This document shows, one piece after another, positions 42,970 to 52,969 of a DNA stretch of 64,000 nucleotides (position 1 is its first letter; the number at the start of each line of letters is the position of its first letter). The position numbers and the translations under genes are program-made. The DNA comes from Effrenium voratum (lineage: Eukaryota > Sar > Dinophyceae > Suessiales > Symbiodiniaceae), in the NCBI GenBank assembly GCA_963377175.1, contig CAUJNA010000467.1:1-64000 (forward strand), written 5' to 3'. Under the pieces are notes generated by a model that saw only the letters and a program-made list of their open reading frames with translations, was not told where the DNA came from and searched no databases.

Positions 42970-43600
42970 TAGGCACCTCAATAGAAGGTGCAGCGACCAG
43001 GCCTCTGGCCGGAAAAAAGCAGCAGAGTTGGGCAGGGATGGTTGAAAGAAAAGGGTTGGGAAGGTTGGGTGAGAGGTTTAGGATTTACCTTTTGGTAGGG
43101 CTAGTATACACATGGTTTGGGGTAACACGGTTATAGTATGGAGCGGGGAAAAGAATCCACTAATTAGTTGGGGGGTGCAGATTAATTCGGTTCCACCAAA
43201 ATTTGTTGAGCATTTGTCATTTAATTTTTGTGGGCTGAGGCGAGGCATGAGGGAAGGCAGGGAACCAGGCATTTGATGGGTTTAGGTTTGCGAGGCCAGG
43301 AGTTATGTGTCATTTATGTTTTGGACATCTAGTAGTCTTAGACACACTTTGCAAAAGCAAACCCACTTGGGGCTTAACATTCTTAAGCGCGCTACATTTA
43401 GCTGCCAGGTGCAAACATTACATACCTAAACAGGGTTTGCAAAACTGATGGGCTCAATACAACCCAATATATTCAACAACTAACAGGGGAGCCACCCCAG
43501 CCAAACCCACCTGAGGGCTCATACCAAACTTGGTTTGATGAACAAATATATTCCAATTAGTGATTCAATCAGTTTGCTTAAGATTTTGGAAAACCATACC
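42970..43600. other. Non-coding stretch inside the TIR element
   Basis: No frame of interest. It separates the low-complexity ORF from the long hairpin upstream of ORF-B. Confidence 0.5.
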
Positions 43601-43634
43601 CAAAACCGGACCACCTGATCAAACCTGATCAAAC

Positions 43635-43759
43635 CTGATCAAACCTGATCAAGTCTGATCAAATCTGATCAACAGCATGAATTGATAAGATTTGATAAGA
43701 TTTGATCATATTTGATCAGATTTGATCAGATTTGATCAGACTTGATCAGGTTTGATCAG
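43635..43759. repeat. Large inverted repeat of TGATCAAACC units, 38-bp perfect arms
   Basis: Tandem TGATCAAACC-type units at 43616-43672 are followed after 49 bases by the same units inverted (43722-43759, continuing to about 43788). Over 38 bases the arms are perfectly complementary, including unit-specific variants (AAGTC on the left, GACTT on the right). It lies 40-160 bases upstream of the spliced-leader-like relic of ORF-B. Confidence 0.93.
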
Positions 43760-43800
43760 ATTTGATCAGATTTGATCAGATTTGATCATGTGTGTGATTT

Positions 43801-43822
43801 GCTTAGCATTTTCTGGCTCAAG
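43801..43822 (+). other. Spliced-leader relic upstream of ORF-B
   Basis: GCTTAGCATTTTCTGGCTCAAG aligns with the dinoflagellate spliced leader, keeping TAGC, ATTTT and GGCTCAAG. Dinoflagellate genes that pass through mRNA and are reinserted retain such relics. A weaker match precedes ORF-C. Confidence 0.65.
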
Positions 43823-43848
43823 CCAAAACCGTGATTTCTTGTGGCTGT

Positions 43849-45007
43849 CATGGCACCCAAGAAAAAGAAAGCTATGAAAAAAAAGGCGCTGTTCTGAAAA
43901 GACCATCCTTGAAAAAGGAAGACTTGGACAAGTTAGGCACCGCAAGCCTGGCAGAAAAAAATCAGAAGGCAACTGAAAACAATGAGACTCCAGAGGAGGC
44001 AGCAGCAGACTTGAAAAAGTCCCTCAGCAAGGTTGCGCACAGCAGGGTTTGGGGCCAGCACCAAACATGGTTGAGAAACCATCCAGAGGAGGCATCTGCA
44101 TTGCAAAATGCAACAAAAAAGGAAAAAGGGCTTGCTGCTGCCCAGTGGCTCCTCAACAGAGAGAGCAAAAAACAATTGCCGTGCCAGCCAAACCGTTTCT
44201 AGTGAAAATTCAGCCTTGAAAAAGGATAGATGGTGCAGCGAAAGGGAAATGCTGGTGAGGTTTGATGAGGATGAGCTAGAGAAGCACTTGAACTCAGGGA
44301 GGGTGATTTGGCGAAATGATCCCCTCACCCCAGAGGTATGGCAGCACAAGGATTTGAATGACACCGAGAGACTTGCAAAAGTTGGAAAAGGCCTTAACTT
44401 CACCAAGGGTGCCGAATTTGATCCAGATGAAGTTGACGATGATGCGTTTGGGTTCCTCTTTGACAAAGATTTGGAGGGGCTCCTTGCAGACAACCTTATC
44501 CAGCCTAGCAAAGGCAAAGGAAAAGGAAAAGGCCTTGGCAAAAGCAAAAAAGCGAAAAAAGACCCTCTACCCATTGAAGATGCCAGAAGTGAAGATGAAC
44601 TGATGGAAGAAGCTTTGGGAAAAGCTAGAAAGTGCCGGGATGCTTTGGTGTCTGGTGTGTGCCATGTGGAGGAGGCTATGGGGGAAGCCAGAGCCAGCCA
44701 AGGTTTGGACAAATCCTTGAAAAAGGACACCGACTTGCTAATTGCAAGCATGAAAAGCATGGCAGATAAGCTAAAGTCTGTAATCTTGAAAAAGAAAACA
44801 ACCTTGGAAGATTGCAAAGGTTTAGTGGTTGATGCAGCCAAACAAATCAAGCAAGGGAGGGAACAAATTAAAGAATTGAACCAGGCTGCCAACAAGACTG
44901 CATCCAAAGCCTCACAAGCCTCCAGCTCAAAAAGGAAAGGTGAGCGAACACACGAAACTGACTTTGAAAAAGCCTTGCCAGGAGAGCAGCCCCTATACAA
45001 AGGATAG
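43849..45007 (+). pseudogene. Element ORF-B: uncharacterised dinoflagellate family, frameshifted
   Basis: ATG 43849 opens MAPKKKKAMKKK, then a frameshift near 43890. The next frame carries LKRPSLKKEDLDKLGTASLA, VAHSRVWGQHQTWLRNHPEE and LAAAQWLLNRE to 44202. A further shift leads to REMLVRFDEDELEKHLNSGR, VIWRNDPLTPEVWQHKDLN, the basic GKGKGKGLGKSKKAKKD (possible nucleic-acid binding) and a long Ala/Lys/Glu helical region ending near 45007. WGQHQTWL plus FDEDELEKHLxSGRVIWRxD is a pattern I associate with a large hypothetical family in Symbiodiniaceae. It may be a DNA- or RNA-binding partner of ORF-C; that is inference. Confidence 0.6.
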
Positions 45008-45359
45008 GTTTCACTTTTAGCTAGCCAAAGAGCATTGGCAATGCTTTGCGAGAAAAAATGTAATCTAATATAATAAATAATACACAAAAGCAATTTGCAA
45101 TGACATATGAGTATACCAACCACAGAATAATCCGCAATATAAGCATATCGAATTTGTGAATACCAGAGCCTATAAGAAAATGCCGACATTTAAATTGCAA
45201 GATTTGTTTTGCACCATTTTGCAAAATAAAACCAGCAGTGTTTTCACACTTTTATATTCTTGGAACAAGACCACCAAGATGGTCCTTAATTGGCTTAAGG
45301 CGGTGATAGAAGTTTAGCTTTTGCCTAGCGTCATTCGCATTATATATATATATATTACA

Positions 45360-47311
45360 TGCCTCAGCCATTTCGGCTAAGAGTTTTTGAAGTTTTACAA
45401 TGCAAAGCAAGCTGCCTTGAAAAAGGTTCTTTTGGACCTTAAGAAAACTTTGGCTTTCCGGCAAAAACTAAAGCTAGACATGTCAAAAAGGATACGGGGC
45501 TGGAACTTGGAGCTTGAAAAAGCTGACTCCCTGCCAGCTCCACAAGGCAATATTGGCCCTGCTAAGGAAGAAAGCTCCTTGGCTTCAGGCCTCCTTGCTT
45601 TGTGGTCACATGGCAAAATCTCAGCTATCACTGCCAGGTGGCTGGCCCACCAGGCTCTTTTAGATGGGGCCCAGCACGAAGAATTGGTTAGGCTTGCAAA
45701 AGCGGGGAACTTTGGCGCCCAGCCAGGAAATTGTCATAGAGACATCATGGCATCGTTCTGCAATGATGTCAGCATATGTGAGCCACATGAAGTTGAAGTG
45801 CGTGTCACCACCCCAAGACTTCCAAGGAAGAACCTGGCTCAGCATCTTTGCTTTTGCCTCACATGATGTTCCACCACCTGGCCATGTACTACCCCTCCAA
45901 GTTTGCTACCGCATTCAGCTTGGAAAAGCTGGAGCCTTTTTTGGCGTGCAGTAGAAGCGACAGGGGATGACAGGTTAGTGGACCATCCCATGGCAGCTGC
46001 CAACGATTGGAAAAAACACACCATACCCCTGTTTGTGCACGGGGATGGTGTTGAGTTCCAATCTCGGGACACCCTGCTCGTGTGGTCCTGGGGCGGGCTC
46101 AACACTTTTTGGAACCTCGTTGGCATCGCACTTACTGATGGCAGCCTTTCCAAAGGCCTCCACCTGGGTGCCCTTGATGAAGTGGCTGGCATGGAGCTTC
46201 CAGGCCCTTGCCAAAGGGGTTCACCCAAAAAGTGGGCCTGATGGGGAGCCCTTGGCAAAGGGCAGCCTGCAAGGCCAGCCCTTGTCGCCAGGCAAGTTCA
46301 AGGGTGTGCTCTGGAGCTTGCAAGGAGACCATGAGTTTTTCTCCAACGTAATGCATTTGCCCCATTGGAGCAACTTGCACCCATGCTGGGAGTGCGATTG
46401 CACCAAGAGCAGCGATGTGCCCAGCAAGTGCTATAAGACCTTGGAGGTTGACAGTCAAAGCTTTGTTTATGTGGATAGCAAAGCTGCCAAGGTCAACCCC
46501 AGGTCTGACCATCCTATGTTCACCTTGCCTGGTGTTACCACTAGGATGGTCAGAGGAGATGGGCTTCACATCCTCTTCACAAAAGGAGTTTATGCCCATC
46601 TCCTGGGGTCAATCCTGCACTACATGTGCTGGTACGACCGCGTGGGGAGGCCACAGGCCAAGCCGCCTTTTGAAAGGCTTGCATATATCTTCAGCGAAGT
46701 GCAGCAGCAATACAAGCGTCAGGAAAGCCGCTGCAGGCTAACCAACCTGAGGCTCAGCATGTTCACCCAGCCTAAACGGCCACATGCTTCATGGGCTTCT
46801 CTGGACGCCAAAGGCGCTGAGTGCAAGCACTTGGCCCCTGCCCTCTTGCCTATTTGCAAAGCTTGCCTTGACAAAGGCAAACCTCAAGACCAGCAAATGA
46901 TCACAGCCTTGGAAGCCATGTGCTCCTTGGTCGAACTCTTTGACGCAGCTGATATGTTCCTCACTGCGTCCAGAGTTCGAGCGTGCTTGGAGTCTTGCAA
47001 AAGACTTTCTGGCGTCGTACTCTTGGCTAAACAGTTGGGCCAAGGATGCTGAAAGATCGCTCTTCCACATAGTGGTGAAGCACCACACCTTTCAGCATCT
47101 AGTGCTGAATGCCCGCCACCTTAACCCAAGGTGCCATTGGAATTTCAAAAGTGAGGATTTTGTCGGGCAGGTGAGCAAGCTGACCCATTCCATTTCCATG
47201 GGCGTCAGTTCACCTAAGCTGTCCTCTAAGCTCATGCCAAAATACCGCATCCTCTTTCACCTTCTCCTGCACCGGCAGGGGATGTCGCTCGCACAAAAAG
47301 AGATTGAGTAA
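45360..47311 (+). pseudogene. Element ORF-C: probable DDE-type transposase-like protein, several frameshifts
   Basis: ATG 45360 opens MPQPFRLRVF; after a shift the frame carries YNAKQAALKKVLLDLKKTLA, SSLASGLLALWSHGKISAIT and GNCHRDIMASFCND. Further shifts near 45850 and 45940 lead to WKKHTIPLFVHGDGVEFQSR (Asp near 46045), then GVLWSLQGDHEFFSNVMHLP (Asp near 46327) and the zinc-like LHPCWECDCTKSS. The frame is open to 47052. The end, in another frame, has SLFHIVVKHHTFQHLVLNAR and HWNFKSEDFVGQVSKL (Glu near 47151), finishing at 47311. An H-D-G motif, a second Asp before a CxxC cluster, and a late Glu are compatible with a Tnp2/KDZ-like DDE transposase. Position inside a TIR element supports this, but I cannot confirm the family. 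At least four frameshifts. Confidence 0.6.
45361..45383 (+). other. Spliced-leader-like relic at ORF-C start
   Basis: CCTCAGCCATTTCGGCTAAG keeps AGCCATTT and GGCT of the dinoflagellate leader, about 15 of 21 positions. It overlaps the first codons of ORF-C. An (AT)n tract precedes it. Confidence 0.4.
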
Positions 47312-47369
47312 AAGCTGTGAAATATTTACAAAATCATTCGTCTGAGTTGCATTTTTTGATTTTTTGCAG

Positions 47370-47541
47370 GCGCCTATATTGATTTCTATATTGATTTCTA
47401 AATTGATTATATTGATTTGGTTTGGTACAATTTTGCATTGAAATATTGATAGGCAATGCCACTTCAAAATATTGATTTCAAGAATCAATATTTTCAATCT
47501 GAAATATTGAATACACATGGGAATCAATACAAAAAACCCAT
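47370..47541. repeat. Right subterminal ATTGATT repeats with a 12-bp hairpin
   Basis: Repeated ATATTGATTTCTA units mirror the left end. AAAATATTGATT (47466) pairs perfectly with AATCAATATTTT (ending 47494) across 5 bases. Confidence 0.85.
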
Positions 47542-47574
47542 ATTGATTGTAATCAATATCCGATGTTCAGGGTA
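47542..47574 (-). repeat. Right terminal inverted repeat (33 bp)
   Basis: ATTGATTGTAATCAATATCC followed by GATGTTCAGGGTA, the exact reverse complement of 39945-39977. Confidence 0.97.
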
Positions 47575-48770
47575 ACGCACTTGGACAGAAACCAACTAAT
47601 CGGGTGTGGCCTCAGTATGTTTAAACTGGGGCGACAAATCCCTTGCAAACGGTGCGCCCATCCATTCCCACCCATTCCCGGAAGCGCTCACATCTTGCCA
47701 GCTCTCCTTCAGGAGATCGGCAGCTCGCGGTTTGCCAACGAGCAAGCACATCAGTTCGACCCATCCTCAAGCGTCCGATTCGCTTCAAGTGGGCGCGCTG
47801 TTTGTGTGAAAAGCCATGGCCCCTTTGTCAGAGATGGACCTGATCAAGCGGATCGTGGGCTGCTGAGGGGTTCGTGTGGTGGAAAATTCCAAGCGATCAT
47901 TGCAGTCTTCATACAATACACTCCCCTCCATATGGCCCATCGCCACTATGCGCGCCAACTCTGTCTCGTGTTGCATCATCAAGTGAAAAAAACAGTGCTG
48001 GCTCATTCACACCAACTTGGACATCTGCAAAAATGCATTCATGAAAGGAACTGCTCCGATTCCGTGAGCCCCAGCGGAGTTCAACCTGTGTCAACATTGC
48101 AAAGCTTACTCGAAGAAGCCTTCTCGAGGTAAGGATTCTCCCACCGACTTCAGGAAAATGGCCTCGAGTTGGACCCGCTTGTCCTGGGCCACGCGTGGCC
48201 GGTGATTGCATCACACGGCCGTTTTGGCAGCAATACAAATGCATGAACGAAAAAACAAACAAACGGAATTAATAAAATTGGGGAACATGAGTCATAAACC
48301 CCCCACTCCTCAACAAGGCTTTGGAAACTCGGATTTCGGATGAATTTGAAGGGCCAGGCGGCCCCTCAGATTAGTCTGCACCTGGCCAGTCCTCTCCAGT
48401 CCTTTCCTGTGGACCCCTGTGCGGCCAATAGGACTGCAATAGGAAAGTCAACAAAGTTTGTATTTTTTAGGCTGGAGAGGTCCAGGAATATCAGATGGGG
48501 TGTTGTGTTATTGGGGGGGGGCAGCAGCCTTGAAGGCGGGAGTACCCTTTTTGTCAAACCTTGTTGTTTAAACAAACTGCAATACAACATTTGCTGTTTC
48601 CTGCTAGCCTAGTTTGTTGTTTCTGGAATGGCAACCCTTTAGACTACGAAAGGAGCTAGCTGTATTTCTTCCTTGTTTTGGGCCGGAAAAGGAACGTTTT
48701 TTATGAGAGGGGGGTTTTGAGAGGTGCACCAACAAATTAAGAGGGGCTAATCATGCGCCCACATAACGAA
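47575..48770. other. Unassigned flank of the TIR element
   Basis: Open frames of up to 189 codons (47563-48132) begin inside the right TIR and have no motif. No gene is supported. Confidence 0.4.
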
Positions 48771-48774
48771 TGAA

Positions 48775-48985
48775 TGAACAAATTAACGAATGAACGAACA
48801 AATGAATGAATGAATGAATGAATGAATGAATGAATGAAGGAAGGAAGGAAGGAAGCAAGGAAGCAAGGAAGCAAGGAAGCAAGGAAGCAAGGAAGCAAGG
48901 AAGCAAGGAAGCAAGGAGGCAAGGAGGCAAGGAGGCAAGGAAGGAAGGAAGGAAGGAAGGAAGGAAGGAAGGAAGGAAGGAAGGA
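48775..48985. repeat. (GAAT)n and (GAAG/GCAAG)n microsatellite
   Basis: GAAT tetranucleotides, then GAAG, GAAGCAAG and GGAGGCAA units, then GAAG again. Frames across it are artefacts. Confidence 0.97.
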
Positions 48986-49329
48986 ATGAAGGAATGCAAA
49001 CAAGCAACCGATTTGATACATGAATACACAAACGAGGATACTGGGGGAGTGAAAGAGTGGTTTGGCGAATGGCATCAGCCTGGACATTCCAACGAAATGG
49101 CCGCACAACGCCCGCAAACAACACGCACAAAATACCAAAATCGCCAACAGCGCCTGAAATCGTGAAGCGCCCGGGAAAAAGTACGCAAAGGAATATCCAG
49201 GACATGAAATAACGCATGACCGAATCAAGGAGCGATCGAATTCATTGGAAAACGAGTCATGAATACCTGAACGAAACCATGAATGCATCACACAAGCAGT
49301 GCACAGGCGCATAAACAAATGAATGCTTG

Positions 49330-49539
49330 CCTGACTGACTGACTGACTGAATGACTGACTAGCTGGCTGATTGGCTGGCTGGCTGACCGACCGACTGACT
49401 CACTGACTGACTGACTCACTGAGTGGTTGATTGATTGATTGATTGATTGGTTGTTTGATTGATTGATTGATTGGTTGGTTGGTTGGTTGGTTGGTTGCTT
49501 GCTTGCTTGCTTGATTGATTGACTGACTGACTGACTGAC

Positions 49540-49580
<41 letters not shown>

Positions 49581-49645
49581 CATTCATTGATTGATTGATT
49601 GAGTTGATAATTGCTTGGTTGGTTGGTTGGCTGGTTGGGCGATCG
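49330..49645. repeat. (GACT)n, (GATT)n and (GGTT)n microsatellite
   Basis: The tetranucleotides change in blocks: GACT, GGCT, GATT, GGTT, GCTT, then GACT and GATT again. Confidence 0.97.
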
Positions 49646-50105
49646 ATTGGTTCATTCGGAACCCCGTCCAGGTGTGTCCGAGGGTTCAATCACCGACCTA
49701 CAACCAACCTTCGCACAGACCAGCTTTACGCCGGAAGCAAGAGTGACCCGCCTGCACGTTTTGCTCACTGGCATATAGAGTCAAATGGCTTTGTTGGGTA
49801 TTGCACAGCGATCTTAAACGAACGATGTGGCGGGCATTCCAGGCTACGAGTTTACGATGCCTGCAATGGACAATAATCATGCCAGCGCAGAAGAAGCGCG
49901 CAAAAACCATCCTACCTGAAGCATTGTTTCTGATAAAACCGCTGGTTGGCTGTTGGGTATCTGGCAGGAGCTGCGCCCAATATGCCTTTCACAGAACACG
50001 GGAGGCTTGAATAAATATATTCCTGAGCCCTCTGTGGCCGAGCTGCCACATCAGGACTCATGTCGTCAAGCCCTAAATCCCTGTCCTCGGTTGGATGTTT
50101 GACGT

Positions 50106-50510
50106 TTGCAGGTCGCTTTGGTTGCCTTCCTCCGTTCGCTTTTGGGTCCGCCACTTTTGGCCAACCAATCCAACGACACCCAGCCAGCTGATCCCGAAAC
50201 GACGGCCCCGGCCGCTCCTGGGACGGTCGCGAGTGCGGCTCCTGGGCTCGAGGGCGCGGCTCGAGCAGAAATCCCCCATTGGTCTCAAACCTATCAGGAG
50301 TTGAATTACTTCACCAGGGTCCGGCTCTCCCAAAGCTGCGGAGTATGGTCCAGAACTTCCAAAGACTTCAAGAAGTGTTATGTCCAGCTGAAACGTTGCC
50401 CAAGCATCTCGAAATCCTTGCGAGTGGTTGAACGTGTAGTTGTCATCCACTTCAAAGCCATGACGGTGGTTGTCCATTCAGAAATCCAGCTCAATGGCGT
50501 GACTTCCTAA
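50106..50510 (+). other. Open frame of 134 codons, possible exon
   Basis: It begins just after TTTGCAG|GTCGC, an acceptor-like context, and reads through DPETTAPAAPGTVASAAPG and SWS-like, basic segments to a stop at 50510. No domain recognised. The antisense frame is also open, so this may be chance. Confidence 0.2.
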
Positions 50511-50514
50511 ATTC

Positions 50515-52585
50515 TGGTTTCGGTTTCGGATTCAGTTTCCAACATCAACCTTTGTGACCTGCGTATGAATTATGTGCTTCATAACATGAGTTGGTTGGGA
50601 AGACCGACGAGGGCTTCGGTAAATAAACTGGCGCTTGCTGCCACGACAGATCTTTGCTGCCACACACAGACACACATACATCGATGCCGCTTTTGTGACT
50701 GGGCAGAGGGCAACGCAAAGGATTCCACCGTTGAACAGAAAGCTATCTGAATTCAGAAGCCAGAAGAAAAATGGCAGAATGTGGAACATACTCAAAGAAT
50801 CAAAGAGTGAACATATGGAGCGTAATGAATGAATCAAAGAAGCCAGCCGACAGATGACTCATGGTTGAAGCATTGCCAACATCAGTTGCCAGACGCCGAC
50901 TCTGCGCCGCGCATTCCGACACTGTGCCGACTCCCGACATGGCTCCAATGTTTAACCCACGAATGTCCCAGAAATCTGTGGGGCGTTGGCTGCTCCTCGC
51001 TTACTCAGATGCCCAGCCATGGAAAAAGAAGGGCACCTTTTGTTGTTGGTTGAGTTTAAAGGGGAACCCTTCCCAAAAAAAAGGAGAGAAAAAACACCAC
51101 TGGGCAAGTGGGCTTACATGCTCCCTAGAAGGAAATGAATTGCTTCGCTTCAGAGCTGTCCTGCGACATGGTCAAAGTGAAGCTCCAGATGGTGATTGAG
51201 CAGACCTGGCATCGAGCTTCACCGTCTCCTACCTGCGATGAAATTCCTACAGTTGCCTGGTGAAGCCCTTGAACACTTACTCCCTTGCTTTCACCCTCAG
51301 CTTTCCAGCGATCCAGGTTGTGTCTGTTCATCTGCGGGCCTCCTGGTTCCTGAGTCACATATCCAAACAACGGATGATCCACGCAAAACAAGACCATTGA
51401 CCCACGAAGTTATGCTGATTTCCAAATTATCAGCCGGCGCTCAGCACATTCCACGTCGCGCTTGGCCCGCCTTTGCGCTTCCACCGCGAGTCCCCGGATT
51501 CTCTGAGCACCGATGGCGGCAAACACATTCGCAACTGTTCATATGAAGCCATTTCGGTGATGTCATGGCGATGTTCAAGAGCAACACTCATCTCGCTGCT
51601 GGACGACGCCGGCAATTGTAGACACAGACACACGCACACACGCACACACATGCACACATGCACACATGCACACGCACACAGGCGTTCAGCTTCTGGTTTG
51701 TTGCTCAGCCATCTGAGCGCGGCGCCAGGCAGTGTGCCCTTTACAGGGTGCAGCCTGACAGCGTGCAACGTGCCGAGTTTGCACATGGACGGAGCTCTCG
51801 AGCTCTCGGCCCAGGCAAAGTAGATGGAACCTGACGGCTAGGGGTCCAAGGCCTTGCTTTCAGTTTGCCTCAACTATCCGGACTGTGGGCTCCTCCAGAG
51901 AACCATAGCAACGTCGGCAGTCCATGCTCGATGCTTGTTGGATTGATGACGCTCAGTGTGGCAAGCCACAAGCCGCTGGCAAGCCGGAAGCTGCCATTTG
52001 TTGCTTTCATTTGCTTTCTACTCGCTGCTTTCACTCATCTCTATCCAAGGGCTTAAACACAAGACTGTGAGGTAACTAGAGACTTCCAGGACCTCCAAGG
52101 GACGGCCTGAACAGGTACCTCACTGGTGCGGCGTGGCAACATGCAAAAGATTGGCTGGTGCTGGAATTTTGAGCCAAGAGACGTCATTTGTCAGGGATCG
52201 CCCCGTGCTGAAGCTTGATTCCTGCAGGTTGCTTTCAAGCAAGGTGAGATCGTGTACGTGCCTTTGTTGCACTTGAAAAGCCAAACCTAAATGACCAAAT
52301 GGCCGAGCAACAGAAACAAACATATCATACCTACAAAAAGTGTCTGACCCCACAGCTACATAGCTCCTTACGACTGGGGTACTCGGCGAGGCTGAGACGG
52401 GCCTCGACATGCAGGCCATGGTGGAGATCGACAGACTTAACTGCCATTGGTGCAGGCTGTTGCGCCCACTGAAAACCAAAAAAAAAAAAGGAAATCGCTC
52501 CGCTGCTAAGGCCACCTTCCGTCACATGTAAAGGCAAACCAACATGGAACCAACATTGACATTGGGTTCCCTCCCAGCTTCCTAG
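50515..52585. other. Unassigned sequence with a short (CACACG)n tract
   Basis: A CACACA/CACACG-rich tract lies at 51622-51680. Other frames on both strands are short and without motifs. Confidence 0.4.
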
Positions 52586-52591
52586 GGGTCC

Positions 52592-52963
52592 ATGTCTCAC
52601 AGTTTGGAACTGTTCAGGGCTTTGAAAATCAAGTGTTCCCCTTGCCAAGGGGCTTCCATTTGCGCCCTCCATTTTACGAGGCTGCAGTTGAATCCAATTG
52701 AATCGTCTCTCGACAGGATCGCCGTGCTCAATCTCAACAAGAGTTTTAAGGAATGGGTGCACCTAGGGCTTATGGCAGTCGCAAAATCTATAATCGCAGA
52801 CATGAACCGCCTCAAAAGAGCGCGTACAGAAGACACCGCCAAACTGATAGCTCGATTTGGAGGTATGATGCATATCCACCGCCGGAAGGGCAGTGGAACG
52901 AGAGGCGGTGAGGATATAACGGAAACAACATGCAACACCAGATGGACCAAATCTCGACACTGA
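52592..52963 (+). other. Open frame of 123 codons, possible exon
   Basis: The middle (SSLDRIAVLNLNKSFKEWVH, then GLMAVAKSIIADMNRLKRAR) has plausible helical protein character. No family was recognised, and the antisense is open as well. Confidence 0.25.
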
Positions 52964-52969
52964 CCCAAC

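Larger units (their letters stand above)
40358..47006 (+). repeat. Series of about 35 covarying mini-hairpins, (N)CTT-GNNA-AAG(N')
   Basis: Examples with 6-7 bp stems are at 40358 (GATCTT/AAGATC, loop GTAA), 41552 (GTCCTT/AAGGAC, GAAA), 41606 (GCTCTT/AAGAGC, GGAA), 42626 (CACTTT/AAAGTG, GGAA), 42829 and 42885 (ACTCTT/AAGAGT), 45916 (CAGCTT/AAGCTG, GGAA), 46248 (GCCCTT/AAGGGC, GGCA), 46863 (TTGCCTT/AAGGCAA, GACA) and 46991 (AGTCTT/AAGACT, GCAA). Five-bp examples are at 40422, 40452, 41984, 42128, 42318, 42783, 43906, 44008, 44714, 45511 and 46205. Four-bp CCTT/AAGG or similar occur at 40780, 40881, 41225, 41282, 42456, 44214, 44371, 45415 and 45692. Most loops fit GNRA. All have CTT on the left. 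They lie both in ORFs (in different frames, read as LKK, LEK, CKR or LAKG) and in non-coding parts. Confidence 0.9.
39945..47574. mobile_element. 7.63-kb element with perfect 33-bp terminal inverted repeats
   Basis: The first 33 bases (TACCCTGAACATCGGATATT...) are exactly the reverse complement of the last 33. Both ends are followed inward by subterminal ATTGATT-rich sequence. If the outermost TA is a target-site duplication, the element proper starts CCCTGAACATCGG; no longer duplication is visible. Inside, all on the plus strand, are ORF-A (40272-41660), a low-complexity ORF (42000-42836), ORF-B (43849-45007) and ORF-C (45360-47311), the last being transposase-like. Spliced-leader-like relics precede ORF-B and ORF-C, and possibly ORF-A. 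About 35 covarying mini-hairpins are spread through it. ORF frameshifts make this copy inactive. From general familiarity, similar proteins are numerous in Symbiodiniaceae; I cannot verify that here. Confidence 0.85.

Noticed and set aside
42346..42981. Minus-strand frame of 211 codons opposite the low-complexity ORF
   Set aside because: Pro/Leu/Ser-rich antisense of GC-rich repeat sequence with no motif.
43801..43822. A functional spliced-leader RNA gene
   Set aside because: The match is imperfect, has no GT donor directly after the leader and no Sm-like or RNA-gene structure; a relic is more likely.
43933..45189. Minus-strand frame of 418 codons opposite ORF-B
   Set aside because: It is the antisense of ORF-B; its Ser/Leu/Phe-rich composition mirrors Lys/Glu-rich sense codons.
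40358..47006. Reading the CTTGAAAAAGG motif as a plain protein repeat (LKK)
   Set aside because: It occurs in different frames and in non-coding stretches, and the stem flanks covary, so a protein-level explanation does not suffice.
49288..49689. Asn-Gln-Ser-Ile repeat protein
   Set aside because: Translation of the GACT/GATT microsatellite.
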